DNA from: Marinomonas flavescens | Lineage (GTDB): Bacteria; Pseudomonadota; Gammaproteobacteria; Pseudomonadales; Marinomonadaceae | Direction: 5' to 3' | NCBI RefSeq assembly: GCF_004352835.1 | Contig: NZ_SJSB01000006.1 | Span: 1-64,000 of the forward strand | Length of the DNA: 64,000 nucleotides | In this document: positions 39,082 through 48,052 of the stretch, piece by piece | Layout of the letters: each line of letters starts with the position of its first letter | Position numbering within the stretch: position 1 is the stretch's first letter | Program-made: the position numbers and the translations under genes | Notes under the pieces: model-generated | The model's database searches: none | What the model saw: the letters and a program-made list of their open reading frames with translations, nothing else | What the model was told of the DNA's origin: nothing

Positions 39082-39528
39082 TCTCGTTTCCCTTATAGAT
39101 GATGTATTGCGTTCTTTATTATGAGCGCTTGATATGTGCAAGCAACAATCAAACAATCTAAACATTCTTACGAAATAGGCAATAACAAGGCATTATGTTG
39201 CACTATTTATCCTTATTTCGTCATTATTATATACACAGTTTTAAAAAGATGTGAAGACTTCTTCTTTAATTAATATAAATGCAATATAAATCAGGTATTT
39301 ATAGTCGCTATTTGCATAATTTCCGCACTGTGTAGAGGCTAATATACCACCATATTCGTAAGAAATAAGGTAATAAAGAAAAAATATGTCATTTTCTTGA
39401 AAATCGACAATGATCCTAAAAAAGAACAGAGGATTGAGAGATGTGTATTTATAGCAGAGCTTTTAAGTGCGCTTTGTCTGGGTATTTCCGGTGTTTTGGT
39501 CAAACACCGGGGAAAGAGACTGTGTTCA
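39082..39528. other. A/T-rich intergenic region upstream of the porin gene
   Basis: 447 bases without a supported gene; open frames here show no protein-like composition. It presumably holds the porin promoter and regulatory sites. Near the DUF2058 end there is a perfect hairpin CCGGTGTTT-TGGTC-AAACACCGG (39488-39510), without a T run on either side. Confidence 0.55.
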
Positions 39529-40080
39529 TTACCACATAAGGTCATCTGGGATCTGAAAGTCTGCATAAGGATCCTCTTCATCCTCGACTCTCTCAGTGCG
39601 GCTATTACAAACAAGAATATACTGCTCGTCTCGCTCTATAATCTTTAGCGCAACAGGCTCAGGGATAAGCTCATAGCCGCTGTCTAGCTTAGCAATAGCT
39701 AAACGTCCTTTTGTTAAGTCATCGTGCATCGCTTGATTAACATAAAGCTTCTTAACCTTTTTTTCATCGGTAAAATGATAGGCAATATCACCGTTTTGCT
39801 TGGTAATTTTATTTTGCACAATCATTTGACGTATTTGGCCTTGTATCGCCTTTTTCTCGAGCTCTTTTTGCTTCTCTAAATTCAGCTGACGATCTTTCTC
39901 TGCTTTTTCTTCACGCTGTTTTTTTAGCTCTAACTGGCGCTCACTATCATCCTGAGCAGTCGCTTTGCCATTTTTTACTTTCTGTTTATGCTGCAGTTTT
40001 TCCGCTTTTAGCTTATTTGCTTTCTTTTTATTAACAAGTCCCGCTCCTAAGAGCTGCTCCTGCAATGATTTAGCCGCCAT
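39529..40080 (-). CDS. DUF2058 protein (YaiL-like)
   Basis: A 183-residue highly charged protein. The N-terminal half is a Lys/Glu/Gln-rich coiled coil (about 15-85); the C-terminal half contains the DUF2058 motif around AYHFTDEKKVKKLYV. E. coli YaiL is described as a nucleoprotein of unknown function. The ATG at 40080 is preferred over TTG at 40083 because GAGG lies seven bases upstream. Confidence 0.88.
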   Translation of the reverse strand: MAAKSLQEQLLGAGLVNKKKANKLKAEKLQHKQKVKNGKATAQDDSERQLELKKQREEKAEKDRQLNLEKQKELEKKAIQGQIRQMIVQNKITKQNGDIAYHFTDEKKVKKLYVNQAMHDDLTKGRLAIAKLDSGYELIPEPVALKIIERDEQYILVCNSRTERVEDEEDPYADFQIPDDLMW

Positions 40081-40176
40081 CAAATCACCTCTTTTCTATG
40101 CTAAGTAACAAATTCGATAATAATCAAATCTTGTATTCGAGTAACGTAAAGTTAAGTTTTCCATTTTGGACAAAAA

Positions 40177-40205
40177 CAAAAAAAGCGACTTAAAAGTCGC
40201 TTTTT
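40177..40205 (-). terminator. Terminator of cold-shock gene copy 2
   Basis: AAAAGCGACTT-AA-AAGTCGCTTTTT, flanked by A and T runs, about 40 bases after the csp stop. It separates csp from the DUF2058 gene. Confidence 0.88.
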
Positions 40206-40244
40206 AGCATTCGCACTGCTGAGGTTAACCTCAGCAACGTTACC

Positions 40245-40454
40245 TTATAAAGGTGTAACGTTTTGAGCTTCAGGGCCTTTTTTGCCTTGAGCTACTTGGA
40301 ATTCAACTTTTTGACCTTCAGCCAAAGTTTTGAAACCAGAAGTGTTGATTGCAGAGAAGTGAACAAAAACATCAGGACCTGAATCCTGAGTAATGAAACC
40401 GAAACCTTTAGTTTCGTTGAAGAACTTTACTGTACCAGTTACTACGTCAGACAT
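40245..40454 (-). CDS. CspA-family cold-shock protein (copy 2)
   Basis: A 69-residue cold-shock domain protein with RNP1 KGFGFIT and RNP2 VFVHF. It binds single-stranded RNA or DNA. Its 5' leader is long and contains an inverted repeat (40670-40700). It is transcribed away from ldhA. Confidence 0.95.
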   Translation of the reverse strand: MSDVVTGTVKFFNETKGFGFITQDSGPDVFVHFSAINTSGFKTLAEGQKVEFQVAQGKKGPEAQNVTPL

Positions 40455-40806
40455 GTCTGTTTTCCTGTAGGTAAGTTAATTTACACGCAGATGTTATCAT
40501 CATGCGTTGTTGTGCTAAAAAAACTCGGTATTACTTATGACTTAACAGGACGGAACATACATGACGTAGTATTCGCAACTCTGGACATAAATATTGCCAA
40601 CTCTTTTAAACGAAATTGATTGTAGTCCGCTTCCCGCCATCAGGTCAATCAAGTTTTCAACAATTTTTATCAAGATAATGGCTAAAAGTAGTTATCTTGA
40701 GTCAAATCAATACTCTATAAAGAAACAAAGAATCGAATAGTTTCTTTCCCAACCACCTTAGTATACTTTTTAAACCCTAAACAAAGCGCTATTGGAGCTA
40801 ACAATT
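40455..40806. promoter_or_regulatory. Shared upstream region of csp copy 2 and ldhA
   Basis: About 350 bases with no gene. It contains the promoters of two divergent genes and the perfect inverted repeat TCAAGATAA-N13-TTATCTTGA at 40670-40700. I could not assign clean -10/-35 elements. Confidence 0.5.
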
Positions 40807-41802
40807 ATGAAAGTGGCTGTTTTTTCATGCAAACCTTACGACAAAAGAACACTGTCCGATGCTGTGACAAAAACACCAGCGATCGAATTAGTCTATTTAG
40901 AAAGCAGACTTAGTCCAGAGACGATGGCACTAGCAAAAGGCTTTGACGCGGTTTCTTGTTTTGTAAACGACGATATTAATTGTCACGTAATTGACTATTT
41001 AGCAGCACATGGGCTCACCGCCATCGCGCTACGTTGTGCGGGATTTAATAATGTGGATTTACCCGCCGCTAAAGCAGCTGGCATTAAGGTCTATCATGTC
41101 CCTGATTACAGCCCTACTTCCGTGGCAGAACACGCGGTTGCGCTCATCATGACGCTGAATAGAAAAACGCACATTGCCTATCATAGAGTGAAAGAAGGTA
41201 ACTTTGCTCTTGAAGGCCTGCTCGGCTTCAATATCCAAAGCAGAACCGTTGGCTGCATTGGCACCGGACGCATAGGGCAAGCTTTTTGCCGTATTATGAA
41301 AGGCTTTGGCTGTAGGGTTATTTGTTACGACGTAACACCTAACGAAGCGCTACTAGAAGCAGGATGTGAATACACAGACCTAGAAACGCTTTATAACGAA
41401 AGTGATATTATTAGTTTGCACTGCCCTCTCAATGCCTCCACTCATCATTTAATTGGCAAAAACAGTCTGGCTGAAATGAAAGACGGCGTCATGATTATTA
41501 ATACCAGCCGAGGTGCTTTAGTCAATGCACAAGAAGCCATCGATGCGCTCTATACAGGTAAAATCGGCTATTTAGGACTGGATGTTTATGAGCAAGAGAA
41601 TGCAATATTCTTTGAGGATATGTCTTCACACATCATCCAGGACAGCGTCTTTCAGCTAATGCTGACCTTCCCGAATGTTGTTGTTACTGGGCACCAAGGC
41701 TTTTTTACCCAAGAAGCGTTAGAGCATATCGCTGCAACCACTGTGGATAATTTAATATTGCATGCTAAAGGCGATCCCTGCTCGCGATTATTAAATGCTT
41801 AA
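40807..41802 (+). CDS. ldhA: D-lactate dehydrogenase (2-hydroxyacid dehydrogenase family)
   Basis: NAD-dependent fermentative enzyme reducing pyruvate to D-lactate. It is 331 residues and very like E. coli LdhA in layout: N-terminal KVAVFSCKPYDK, Rossmann motif GTGRIGQAFCRIMKGFG, NTSRGALV near residue 235, and catalytic His in VTGHQGFFT. The ATG at 40807 has GGAG nine bases upstream; a TTG at 40792 would put the SD inside the coding frame. It is followed in the same direction by a LysR regulator. Confidence 0.94.
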   Translation: MKVAVFSCKPYDKRTLSDAVTKTPAIELVYLESRLSPETMALAKGFDAVSCFVNDDINCHVIDYLAAHGLTAIALRCAGFNNVDLPAAKAAGIKVYHVPDYSPTSVAEHAVALIMTLNRKTHIAYHRVKEGNFALEGLLGFNIQSRTVGCIGTGRIGQAFCRIMKGFGCRVICYDVTPNEALLEAGCEYTDLETLYNESDIISLHCPLNASTHHLIGKNSLAEMKDGVMIINTSRGALVNAQEAIDALYTGKIGYLGLDVYEQENAIFFEDMSSHIIQDSVFQLMLTFPNVVVTGHQGFFTQEALEHIAATTVDNLILHAKGDPCSRLLNA

Positions 41803-41843
41803 AGGGCTACTCATCAAAATCCAAATGCGGATACAATGAGCCC

Positions 41844-42722
41844 ATGAGAATAACTTTAAGACAATTACAAATTTTTGAAGCCGTAGTCCATACCGGTTCA
41901 GTGACCGCTGCCGCCGAAATGGTATCTATCAGCCAACCAGCCGCCAGCCAGGCCTTGCGTGAACTAGAAGCATTATTGGGGCAGTCACTTTTTAGAAGGC
42001 ATGGAAAGCGCTTACAAATTACGCCTCAGGCTAGGCATCTTTTACCTCAAGCGCGAGCGGTTCTAAGCCAAATAGAACAAATAGAAAGCATGGGAAGTGA
42101 TGACGAGCTAAGCGGATCGCTCCATATTGCGGCCAGTGTAAGTGTTGGAAACTATCTACTTCCAGAACAGATGTCGATATTTAAACAACAACACCCCAAT
42201 ATAAGATTTAATTTAGATATTGGTAATACACAGCACGTAATCCAACAATTATTAACAGGCAAAGCGGAAGTTGGCTTTATTGAGGGTTATTGCCAACACG
42301 CAGAGCTAATGACGAAAGTCTGGTTAAAAGATGAATTAGTGGTCTTTGGGTCAGCACAAGAAATTCGCCCAGAAAGCCTGTCTTGGAATGATTTACAAGA
42401 AGCGGATTGGGTCATGAGAGAGGCAGGATCTGGCACCAGAAACATACTTGAACAAGCAATGGGAAAAAATATAACGCAGCTTAATGTGGTTATTTCACTC
42501 GCGCATATGGAAGCGGTAAAACAAGCAGTTATTCATAAAATGGGATTAGGTTGCTTGTCGAGAATAGCCCTATCTCAAGAGCTCAGCTCTGGTTTGATTA
42601 AACTTTACCAAACGCCTTTGGAGCTCAATCGAAACCTACTCATTATCACCCCGAAAAATACAGCCCTTACTAAAAACGCACAAAGTTTTGTGGATCAATG
42701 TTATTCCATTCCTTCCTTATAA
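41844..42722 (+). CDS. LysR-family transcriptional regulator
   Basis: A 292-residue LTTR. The helix-turn-helix (about 18-37, AAEMVSISQPAASQALREL) is classical, and the effector domain starts near residue 90. The domain resembles the CysB/CbbR-like group. It is co-directional with and 41 bases downstream of ldhA rather than divergent, so it may be co-transcribed with ldhA. Target unknown. Confidence 0.88.
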   Translation: MRITLRQLQIFEAVVHTGSVTAAAEMVSISQPAASQALRELEALLGQSLFRRHGKRLQITPQARHLLPQARAVLSQIEQIESMGSDDELSGSLHIAASVSVGNYLLPEQMSIFKQQHPNIRFNLDIGNTQHVIQQLLTGKAEVGFIEGYCQHAELMTKVWLKDELVVFGSAQEIRPESLSWNDLQEADWVMREAGSGTRNILEQAMGKNITQLNVVISLAHMEAVKQAVIHKMGLGCLSRIALSQELSSGLIKLYQTPLELNRNLLIITPKNTALTKNAQSFVDQCYSIPSL

Positions 42723-42755
42723 GAAGCAATGGAATAACTAACAATCAACACAATC

Positions 42756-43148
42756 TCACTTAAGCTCTGGATATTGAGTTAAATCATCATTTATGTCATA
42801 CCAATCAGGCTTACTGGAGACAAATAAATGGTGATCAGGCGCCATAGTTGGCTCTTCATCCAAAACCCCTAACGAAATTTCAATATGGTTAGGGAAATCC
42901 TTATGATAATAATAAATTGGGCTACCGCAATCCTTACAAAACCCACGCCTAACTCGTTCCGATGACGCAAAGCGACGCACTCTTTTTTTCGACGAAATCC
43001 ACTCTACGTCTTCTTTTAAGCAAGTACCATAAGCCGCTCCAGTACCACCATGTGTTTTTCTACACTGGCTACAATGGCAAATACTGGCGCTTATAAAAGG
43101 AGAAGTTATCGTAAACGTAACAGAACCACATAAACATGAAGCTTTCAT
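42756..43148 (-). CDS. GFA/CENP-V family zinc protein
   Basis: A 130-residue protein with the GFA-type zinc ligands: CLCGSV at the N-terminus, CHCSQCRKTHG near 32-42 and CKDCGSP near 83. The family includes glutathione-dependent formaldehyde-activating enzymes, but most members have no proven activity. The ATG at 43148 has GGGG five bases upstream. Convergent with the LysR gene. Confidence 0.87.
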   Translation of the reverse strand: MKASCLCGSVTFTITSPFISASICHCSQCRKTHGGTGAAYGTCLKEDVEWISSKKRVRRFASSERVRRGFCKDCGSPIYYYHKDFPNHIEISLGVLDEEPTMAPDHHLFVSSKPDWYDINDDLTQYPELK

Positions 43149-43422
43149 TATTACCCCATAAAAAGTCATAAAGCCTTACAAACACACTAAAAAGGCAATA
43201 GGGCAACAAAACAACCCTAGGCCAACTTCACATGTACTAACGAGCCTTATCAGAATGACTGCATTATGCCAGAAGCGAGTAAGCCGACCAACCCACTTGC
43301 CAATGCTTTTCCTATCGCTCTTAAAAAGTTCTCAAGAAACAGTAATACTCAGTTATACTTTGCGTTAAGGTCAATACAATCAACACCCTAAAGCGATAAT
43401 CTAGCTGGCTGCCATAACCAAG

Positions 43423-44376
43423 ATGAATATAAACAAAATAGACTTAAACCTACTTATTTATTTAGATGTCTTATTGCGAGAATGTAACGTCACTCGAGCG
43501 GCGAGTAAATTACACATTACACAACCAGCTATGAGTAATGGACTAAAGAGACTAAGGGATTTACTTAACGACCCATTATTAGTCCGAACTAGCGAAGGAA
43601 TGAAACCCACTGAAAAAGCGCTTCGGTTACAGCCAATCGTTCGTAAAGTATTACTAGAACTCGAAGAAGCCTTACAACCTGAAGCGGACTTTAACGAACG
43701 AACAAGTACCCGAGTCTTTCGCATAATGGCCAGTGACTACGCCGCTTCCACCGTAATTCCGAGACTTTTAAATCGATTACGTGAAAATGCACCAGGCATT
43801 ACTCTTGATATAATGACACCAAGTGATGTTACCTTTCATGATGTGGAAGCTGGTAAAATTGACATGGCGATTAATCGCTTTGAAGAACTACCACAATCCT
43901 TTCATGAGAAAAGCGTTTGGCATGATGATTTCGTCTGCATGATGAGCACTGACAATGCGGTAAGAAACAATTTCAATCTTGAAAGCTACTTACAGTCTCA
44001 GCATATTTGGGTCAGCAAAACAGGATTTGGCGTTGGTGTTGGCATGGACCCGAACGACGTACAAAAACTAGGTTGGGTTGATGAAGCCCTGCAAAGCATC
44101 AATAGAAAGCGCAGTATCCGTGTTTTCACTAGAAGCTACCATACTGCAATGCATCTTGCGCTTGAACAAGACCTCATTGCCACGCTGCCGAGAAAGGTCG
44201 CCATGATCAATCGAAACAATCCAGACCTTGTCATTCTGGAACCCCCTTTCAAGATACCTAAGATAGAGCTTAAAATGATTTGGAGCGCCTTGCTACATCA
44301 TGACGCCAGCCATATTTGGTTTAGAAGGCAAGTAATTGAACTTGCAAATGAGCTTAAAAAAATAAATCCAAAATGA
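43423..44376 (+). CDS. LysR-family transcriptional regulator (NodD/LeuO-like group)
   Basis: A 317-residue LTTR whose N-terminus (DLNLLIYLDVLLRECNVTRAA) is typical of the NodD/PcpR/LeuO-like group. Its HTH is near 20-40 and the effector domain follows residue 90. It overlaps the VOC gene by four bases (ATGA), so regulator and enzyme are made together. Effector unknown. Confidence 0.88.
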   Translation: MNINKIDLNLLIYLDVLLRECNVTRAASKLHITQPAMSNGLKRLRDLLNDPLLVRTSEGMKPTEKALRLQPIVRKVLLELEEALQPEADFNERTSTRVFRIMASDYAASTVIPRLLNRLRENAPGITLDIMTPSDVTFHDVEAGKIDMAINRFEELPQSFHEKSVWHDDFVCMMSTDNAVRNNFNLESYLQSQHIWVSKTGFGVGVGMDPNDVQKLGWVDEALQSINRKRSIRVFTRSYHTAMHLALEQDLIATLPRKVAMINRNNPDLVILEPPFKIPKIELKMIWSALLHHDASHIWFRRQVIELANELKKINPK

Positions 44377-44777
44377 GCGCCACTATGTTTAATGTTTCAC
44401 ACATTCATCATGTGGCTATTATTTGCTCAGACTACAAAACGTCTAAATTCTTTTACAGCGAACTGTTAGGTTTCGACATTATTCGAGAAACTTATCGAGA
44501 AGAGCGACAATCTTTTAAGCTAGATTTAAAAATTAATGAGAATGAACAAATTGAACTGTTTTCATTTCCTCACCCACCAATACGCCCTTCCCACCCAGAA
44601 GCGCAAGGTTTAAGGCACCTTGCTTTTGCAGTCAGTGACTTAGACGCCTGCGTAAAACACCTGAAAGAGAACAAAATTGAAGTAGAAGATATACACACAG
44701 ACCATCTTACAGGCCAACGCTTCACCTTTTTTTCCGACCCTGATAACTTGCCGTTAGAACTCTACGAAATAACATAA
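44373..44777 (+). CDS. VOC (glyoxalase-like) metalloprotein, YaeR-type
   Basis: A 134-residue vicinal-oxygen-chelate protein with the metal-site pattern HHVAI near residues 9-13, ELFSFP near 62 and RHLAFAV near 81, and the C-terminal PLELYE. It resembles E. coli YaeR/GloA2. Substrate unknown. Its ATG is inside the end of the LysR gene, indicating coupling. A terminator follows. Confidence 0.87.
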   Translation: MSATMFNVSHIHHVAIICSDYKTSKFFYSELLGFDIIRETYREERQSFKLDLKINENEQIELFSFPHPPIRPSHPEAQGLRHLAFAVSDLDACVKHLKENKIEVEDIHTDHLTGQRFTFFSDPDNLPLELYEIT

Positions 44778-44785
44778 AAAAATCA

Positions 44786-44823
44786 AAAAAAAGCACGCAT
44801 TAGCTAAACCAATACGTGCTTTC
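44786..44823. terminator. Bidirectional terminator between the VOC and peroxiredoxin genes
   Basis: AAAGCACGCATT and AATACGTGCTTT pair over 12 bases with one mismatch around a nine-base loop, with an A run to the left. Confidence 0.75.
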
Positions 44824-44843
44824 ATGTACCTAATTAATAACGA

Positions 44844-45467
44844 CTAAAGCGCTTTACCACTTTCGGACAAGTAAGATGCAACACCTTCAGGTGTGTTTAC
44901 CATGCCTTTGTCGCCTTTATTCCAACCAGCCGGACAAACTTGACCGTGCTCTTCAAAGAACTGAAGCGCATCAACAATACGAACCAACTCATCCATATTG
45001 CGACCGATTGGCTCATCGTTCACGATTTGTGAACGAACAATACCTTTTTGGTCAATAATAAAAGAAGCACGCATAGCAACGCCTACTGGGTAATAAGAAT
45101 CTCCAGCTTCAGCTTCAATACCGTAAGCCTTTGCAACGGAATGATCCATGTCACCAACTAGCGTATATTCAACCGGACCAATCCCGCCTTCTTCTACTGG
45201 AGTATTGCGCCACGCATTATGGGTAAAATGGGAATCGATGGACACACCAACAACTTCCACACCCATTTCACGGAATTTATCCATACGATGAGACATTGCA
45301 ATGATCTCAGAAGGACAAACAAAGGTGAAATCCAATGGATAGAAAAATACGATGGCGTATTTTCCTTTAATCGTTTCAGACAAGCTAAATGAGTCAACAA
45401 TCTGGCCATCAGCAAGTACCGCTGGAGCCATAAAGTCTGGCGCTTTTTTACCAACTAGAATAGACAT
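44844..45467 (-). CDS. 2-Cys peroxiredoxin (AhpC/Prx1 type)
   Basis: A 207-residue thiol peroxidase. The peroxidatic Cys51 is in DFTFVCPSEI and the resolving Cys178 in GQVCPAGW; the long C-terminal tail fits the typical two-cysteine class. It reduces hydrogen and organic peroxides with thioredoxin or AhpF; no ahpF is nearby. It is 62 bases downstream of a monothiol glutaredoxin gene in the same direction, so a redox pair is likely. Confidence 0.95.
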   Translation of the reverse strand: MSILVGKKAPDFMAPAVLADGQIVDSFSLSETIKGKYAIVFFYPLDFTFVCPSEIIAMSHRMDKFREMGVEVVGVSIDSHFTHNAWRNTPVEEGGIGPVEYTLVGDMDHSVAKAYGIEAEAGDSYYPVGVAMRASFIIDQKGIVRSQIVNDEPIGRNMDELVRIVDALQFFEEHGQVCPAGWNKGDKGMVNTPEGVASYLSESGKAL

Positions 45468-45529
45468 GATATTAAATCCTCTTGAATATACGAATGTTGA
45501 ATTTTGCGTAAACTACCTACTAAAAACAG

Positions 45530-45859
45530 TTACTCTTCTGTAGAGCCTACCGCTTCATTTATTAGCGTTTGAAGCTTACCGTTTGATGCCATTTCCATAA
45601 TGATATCGCAACCACCGACTAATTCGCCTTTAACCCATAGTTGTGGGAACGTTGGCCAATTGGCGTATTTTGGCAATTCAGCACGAATATCAGGGTTGTC
45701 TAAAATATTAACAAAAGCAAAACGCTCGCCACATGCCATAAGGGCTTGCACTGCTTGCGATGAAAAACCACACTGTGGCGCGCGAGGATTACCCTTCATA
45801 TAAAGAAGAATATCGTTACTTGCTACTTGTTCTTTAATTGTCTCAATTGTACTGCTCAT
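45530..45859 (-). CDS. grxD: Monothiol glutaredoxin Grx4
   Basis: A 109-residue monothiol glutaredoxin that carries a [2Fe-2S] cluster with glutathione and BolA partners and helps deliver iron-sulfur clusters. The active site is CGFS (Cys30) in NPRAPQCGFS. It is upstream of and co-directional with the peroxiredoxin. Divergent from argF with a 222-base gap. Confidence 0.96.
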   Translation of the reverse strand: MSSTIETIKEQVASNDILLYMKGNPRAPQCGFSSQAVQALMACGERFAFVNILDNPDIRAELPKYANWPTFPQLWVKGELVGGCDIIMEMASNGKLQTLINEAVGSTEE

Positions 45860-46014
45860 TATAAAACCTCACCCTGTCTCGTCTTTTTGTGATAACCGTC
45901 AAAAATAATATTACGGTAAATGGATCAACTTGACCCAGTTTATGGGGGTTGACCTACTATTTACAACCCCAATTTGATGGTTTCCTTTGTTCTTTCAAAT
46001 GCGAATTACGCTTT

Positions 46015-46030
46015 ACTCACTCCCGTGAGT
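46015..46030. repeat. Short inverted repeat upstream of argF
   Basis: ACTCAC-TCCC-GTGAGT, a perfect six-base stem about 50 bases before the argF start. It could be an operator half-site pair or chance. No clear ARG box of the E. coli type was seen. Confidence 0.4.
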
Positions 46031-46081
46031 GTATTAGATTGGACGATTACCCTTTTTTAAATAACCGTTAAGGAGTTTAGC

Positions 46082-46987
46082 GTGTCGCCAAGGCATTTTC
46101 TTACTCTCAAAGACCTTTCGTCTGCAGAGTTAAAACAGCTACTATCTCGAGCTTCAGAACTTAAGAAAATTCATCACGAAGGCACACTATACGAACCGCT
46201 TAAAAATCGTGTTTTGGGAATGATTTTCGAAAAATCATCAACCCGAACTCGAGTTTCATTCGAGTCTGGTATGGCTCAATTTGGTGGTCATGCTTTATTT
46301 TTGTCGTCTCGTGATACGCAACTGGGACGCGGTGAACCCATCGAAGACAGTGCTCGCGTTATCTCTAGCATGGTTGATGCAGTAATGATTCGTACTTTTG
46401 AACATAGCATTGTTGAAACCTTCGCTAAATACTCGTCTGTGCCCGTCATCAATGCGCTTACAGACGATTACCATCCATGCCAATTACTTGCCGACATGCA
46501 AACCTATCAAGAGCACAGAGGCTCAATAGAAGGCAAAAAAGTCGTATGGGTTGGTGATGGAAACAATATGTGTAATTCCTACATCAATGCTGCTGCATTG
46601 CTGGATTTTAAATTGGTTATCGCTTGCCCTAAAGGCTATGAACCTAGCCCTGAATTGGTTGCAGAGCATCAAGATCGAGTCACTGTATTACATGACGCTC
46701 AAGCAGCAGCCAAAGAGGCAGACCTTATCGTAACCGACGTTTTTGCCTCTATGGGACAAGAAGATGAGCAAGAACAAAGGCTAAAAGACTTCGATGGATT
46801 CCAAGTGAATACAGAATTAATGGCGTTAGCAAATACTGATGCCTTATTTATGCACTGCCTCCCTGCCCATCGCGGTGAAGAAGTCTCTGCAGATGTTATC
46901 GATGATCCTGAGTCTGTTGTCTGGGACGAAGCAGAAAATCGTCTTCATGCACAAAAAGCCCTTCTCGAATTTTTATTGTGTAAATAA
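46082..46987 (+). CDS. argF: Ornithine carbamoyltransferase
   Basis: Transfers carbamoyl phosphate to ornithine to make citrulline in arginine synthesis. It is 301 residues, with the carbamoyl-phosphate motif STRTR (53-57), the HPCQ-like segment YHPCQLLAD near residue 129 and HCLPAHRG near 258. It starts with GTG, with AAGGAG seven bases upstream. At this length it is the anabolic ArgF type. Confidence 0.97.
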   Translation: MSPRHFLTLKDLSSAELKQLLSRASELKKIHHEGTLYEPLKNRVLGMIFEKSSTRTRVSFESGMAQFGGHALFLSSRDTQLGRGEPIEDSARVISSMVDAVMIRTFEHSIVETFAKYSSVPVINALTDDYHPCQLLADMQTYQEHRGSIEGKKVVWVGDGNNMCNSYINAAALLDFKLVIACPKGYEPSPELVAEHQDRVTVLHDAQAAAKEADLIVTDVFASMGQEDEQEQRLKDFDGFQVNTELMALANTDALFMHCLPAHRGEEVSADVIDDPESVVWDEAENRLHAQKALLEFLLCK

Positions 46988-46996
46988 AAGAATCTT

Positions 46997-47033
46997 AAAA
47001 AAACCGTGATGTATTTTATATCATGGTTTTTTT
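46997..47033 (+). terminator. Terminator of argF
   Basis: AAAAAAACCGTGAT and ATCATGGTTTTTTT pair across a nine-base loop (one G-U pair), ten bases after the stop. A T run follows. Confidence 0.88.
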
Positions 47034-47075
47034 CTATCTCATTCACTGAATTAAACTCACGTACTGTAAATTATT

Positions 47076-48002
47076 ATGAGTATTATTGAAGTTAGGCACT
47101 TAAAAACACTAACAGCACTTCGAGAAACTGGCAGCTTAGTAGAAGCGGCTGAGCGGGTTCATTTAACCCAATCCGCGCTTTCTCACCAACTTAAAGATCT
47201 AGAAGAAAAGCTCGGCTGCTCCTTATTCATCCGTAAAACTAAACCTGTTAGATTCACTAGCGCTGGCCTTAGACTATTGCAACTGGCGGACGATGTCTTA
47301 TTATCATTTCGCTCGGCACAAAGAGACATACAACGCTTTGCGGAAGGTGAAAGTGGACGTCTTCATATCGCTATTGAGTGTCACAGCTGTTATGAATGGC
47401 TAATGCCAACCATTGATCATTTCCGCGAACATTGGCCAGATGTTGAGCTGGACTTGTCCACAGCCTTTAGCTTTATGCCATTGCCAGCACTTGCTCGCGG
47501 TGATTTAGATTTAGTGGTTACTTCAGACCCTCAAGATCTACCCAATCTGGAATACATTCCTTTATTCCAGTATGAGGCCCAAGTAGCCTTGTCTCGACAC
47601 CACCGATTAGCAAAGAAAGAATTTTTAGAACCTGAAGATTTTAAAGAAGAAACTCTGATAACTTATCCTGTTGAATCTGAGCGTTTGGATATTTTTAAAC
47701 ATTTTCTAATGCCCGCTGGAATTGCGCCTGCAAAAGTTCGCCACAGTGAATTAACCTTAATGATGATGCAGTTAGTGGCCAGTGGCCGTGGCGTTTGTTG
47801 CATCCCTAATTGGGCGTTAACCGAGTATTCAAATAGACAATATGTGATTACAAAATCATTGGGCGAAGAAGGTGTTTGGTGCAAGCTTTACTTAGCAATA
47901 AGAAAAGATCAGCGCAATAATGCCTATATGGAAGACTTGATTAATACCGCATCGAAAACATGCTTTAAAAACTTAAAAGGCATCTTATCGCCAGACCTTT
48001 AA
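47076..48002 (+). CDS. metR: MetR, methionine-biosynthesis LysR regulator
   Basis: A 308-residue LTTR. The N-terminus IEVRHLKTLTALRETGSLVEAAERVHLTQSA is split here only by eye, but matches MetR, including the HTH at about 19-38. In E. coli MetR activates metE, metH and glyA with homocysteine as co-effector. No met gene is adjacent, so it acts in trans. Downstream it is convergent with rstB-like, and a stable hairpin covers the junction. Confidence 0.93.
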   Translation: MSIIEVRHLKTLTALRETGSLVEAAERVHLTQSALSHQLKDLEEKLGCSLFIRKTKPVRFTSAGLRLLQLADDVLLSFRSAQRDIQRFAEGESGRLHIAIECHSCYEWLMPTIDHFREHWPDVELDLSTAFSFMPLPALARGDLDLVVTSDPQDLPNLEYIPLFQYEAQVALSRHHRLAKKEFLEPEDFKEETLITYPVESERLDIFKHFLMPAGIAPAKVRHSELTLMMMQLVASGRGVCCIPNWALTEYSNRQYVITKSLGEEGVWCKLYLAIRKDQRNNAYMEDLINTASKTCFKNLKGILSPDL

Positions 48003-48017
48003 CCTTACAAAGCCCGC

Positions 48018-48052
48018 AATCAACATCAGGACAAATTATCCTGACGTTGATT
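48018..48052. repeat. Hairpin across the metR/rstB-like junction
   Basis: AATCAACATCAGGA and TCCTGACGTTGATT pair over 13 of 14 bases around a seven-base loop. It lies 15 bases after the metR stop and contains the last codons and stop of the histidine kinase gene. No T run follows on either strand, so it may block 3' exonucleases or be a weak terminator. Confidence 0.65.

Noticed and set aside
39488-39510. Hairpin CCGGTGTTT/AAACACCGG as terminator of DUF2058
   Set aside because: The stem is perfect, but no T run follows on either strand, so an intrinsic terminator is not supported.
39397-39648. 83-codon plus-strand frame between the porin and DUF2058 genes
   Set aside because: It overlaps the DUF2058 coding strand in antisense and contains the 39488 hairpin; no SD and unlikely composition.
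45960-46081. ARG box (ArgR operator) for argF
   Set aside because: I could not match the palindromic ArgR consensus; only an unrelated six-base inverted repeat is visible.
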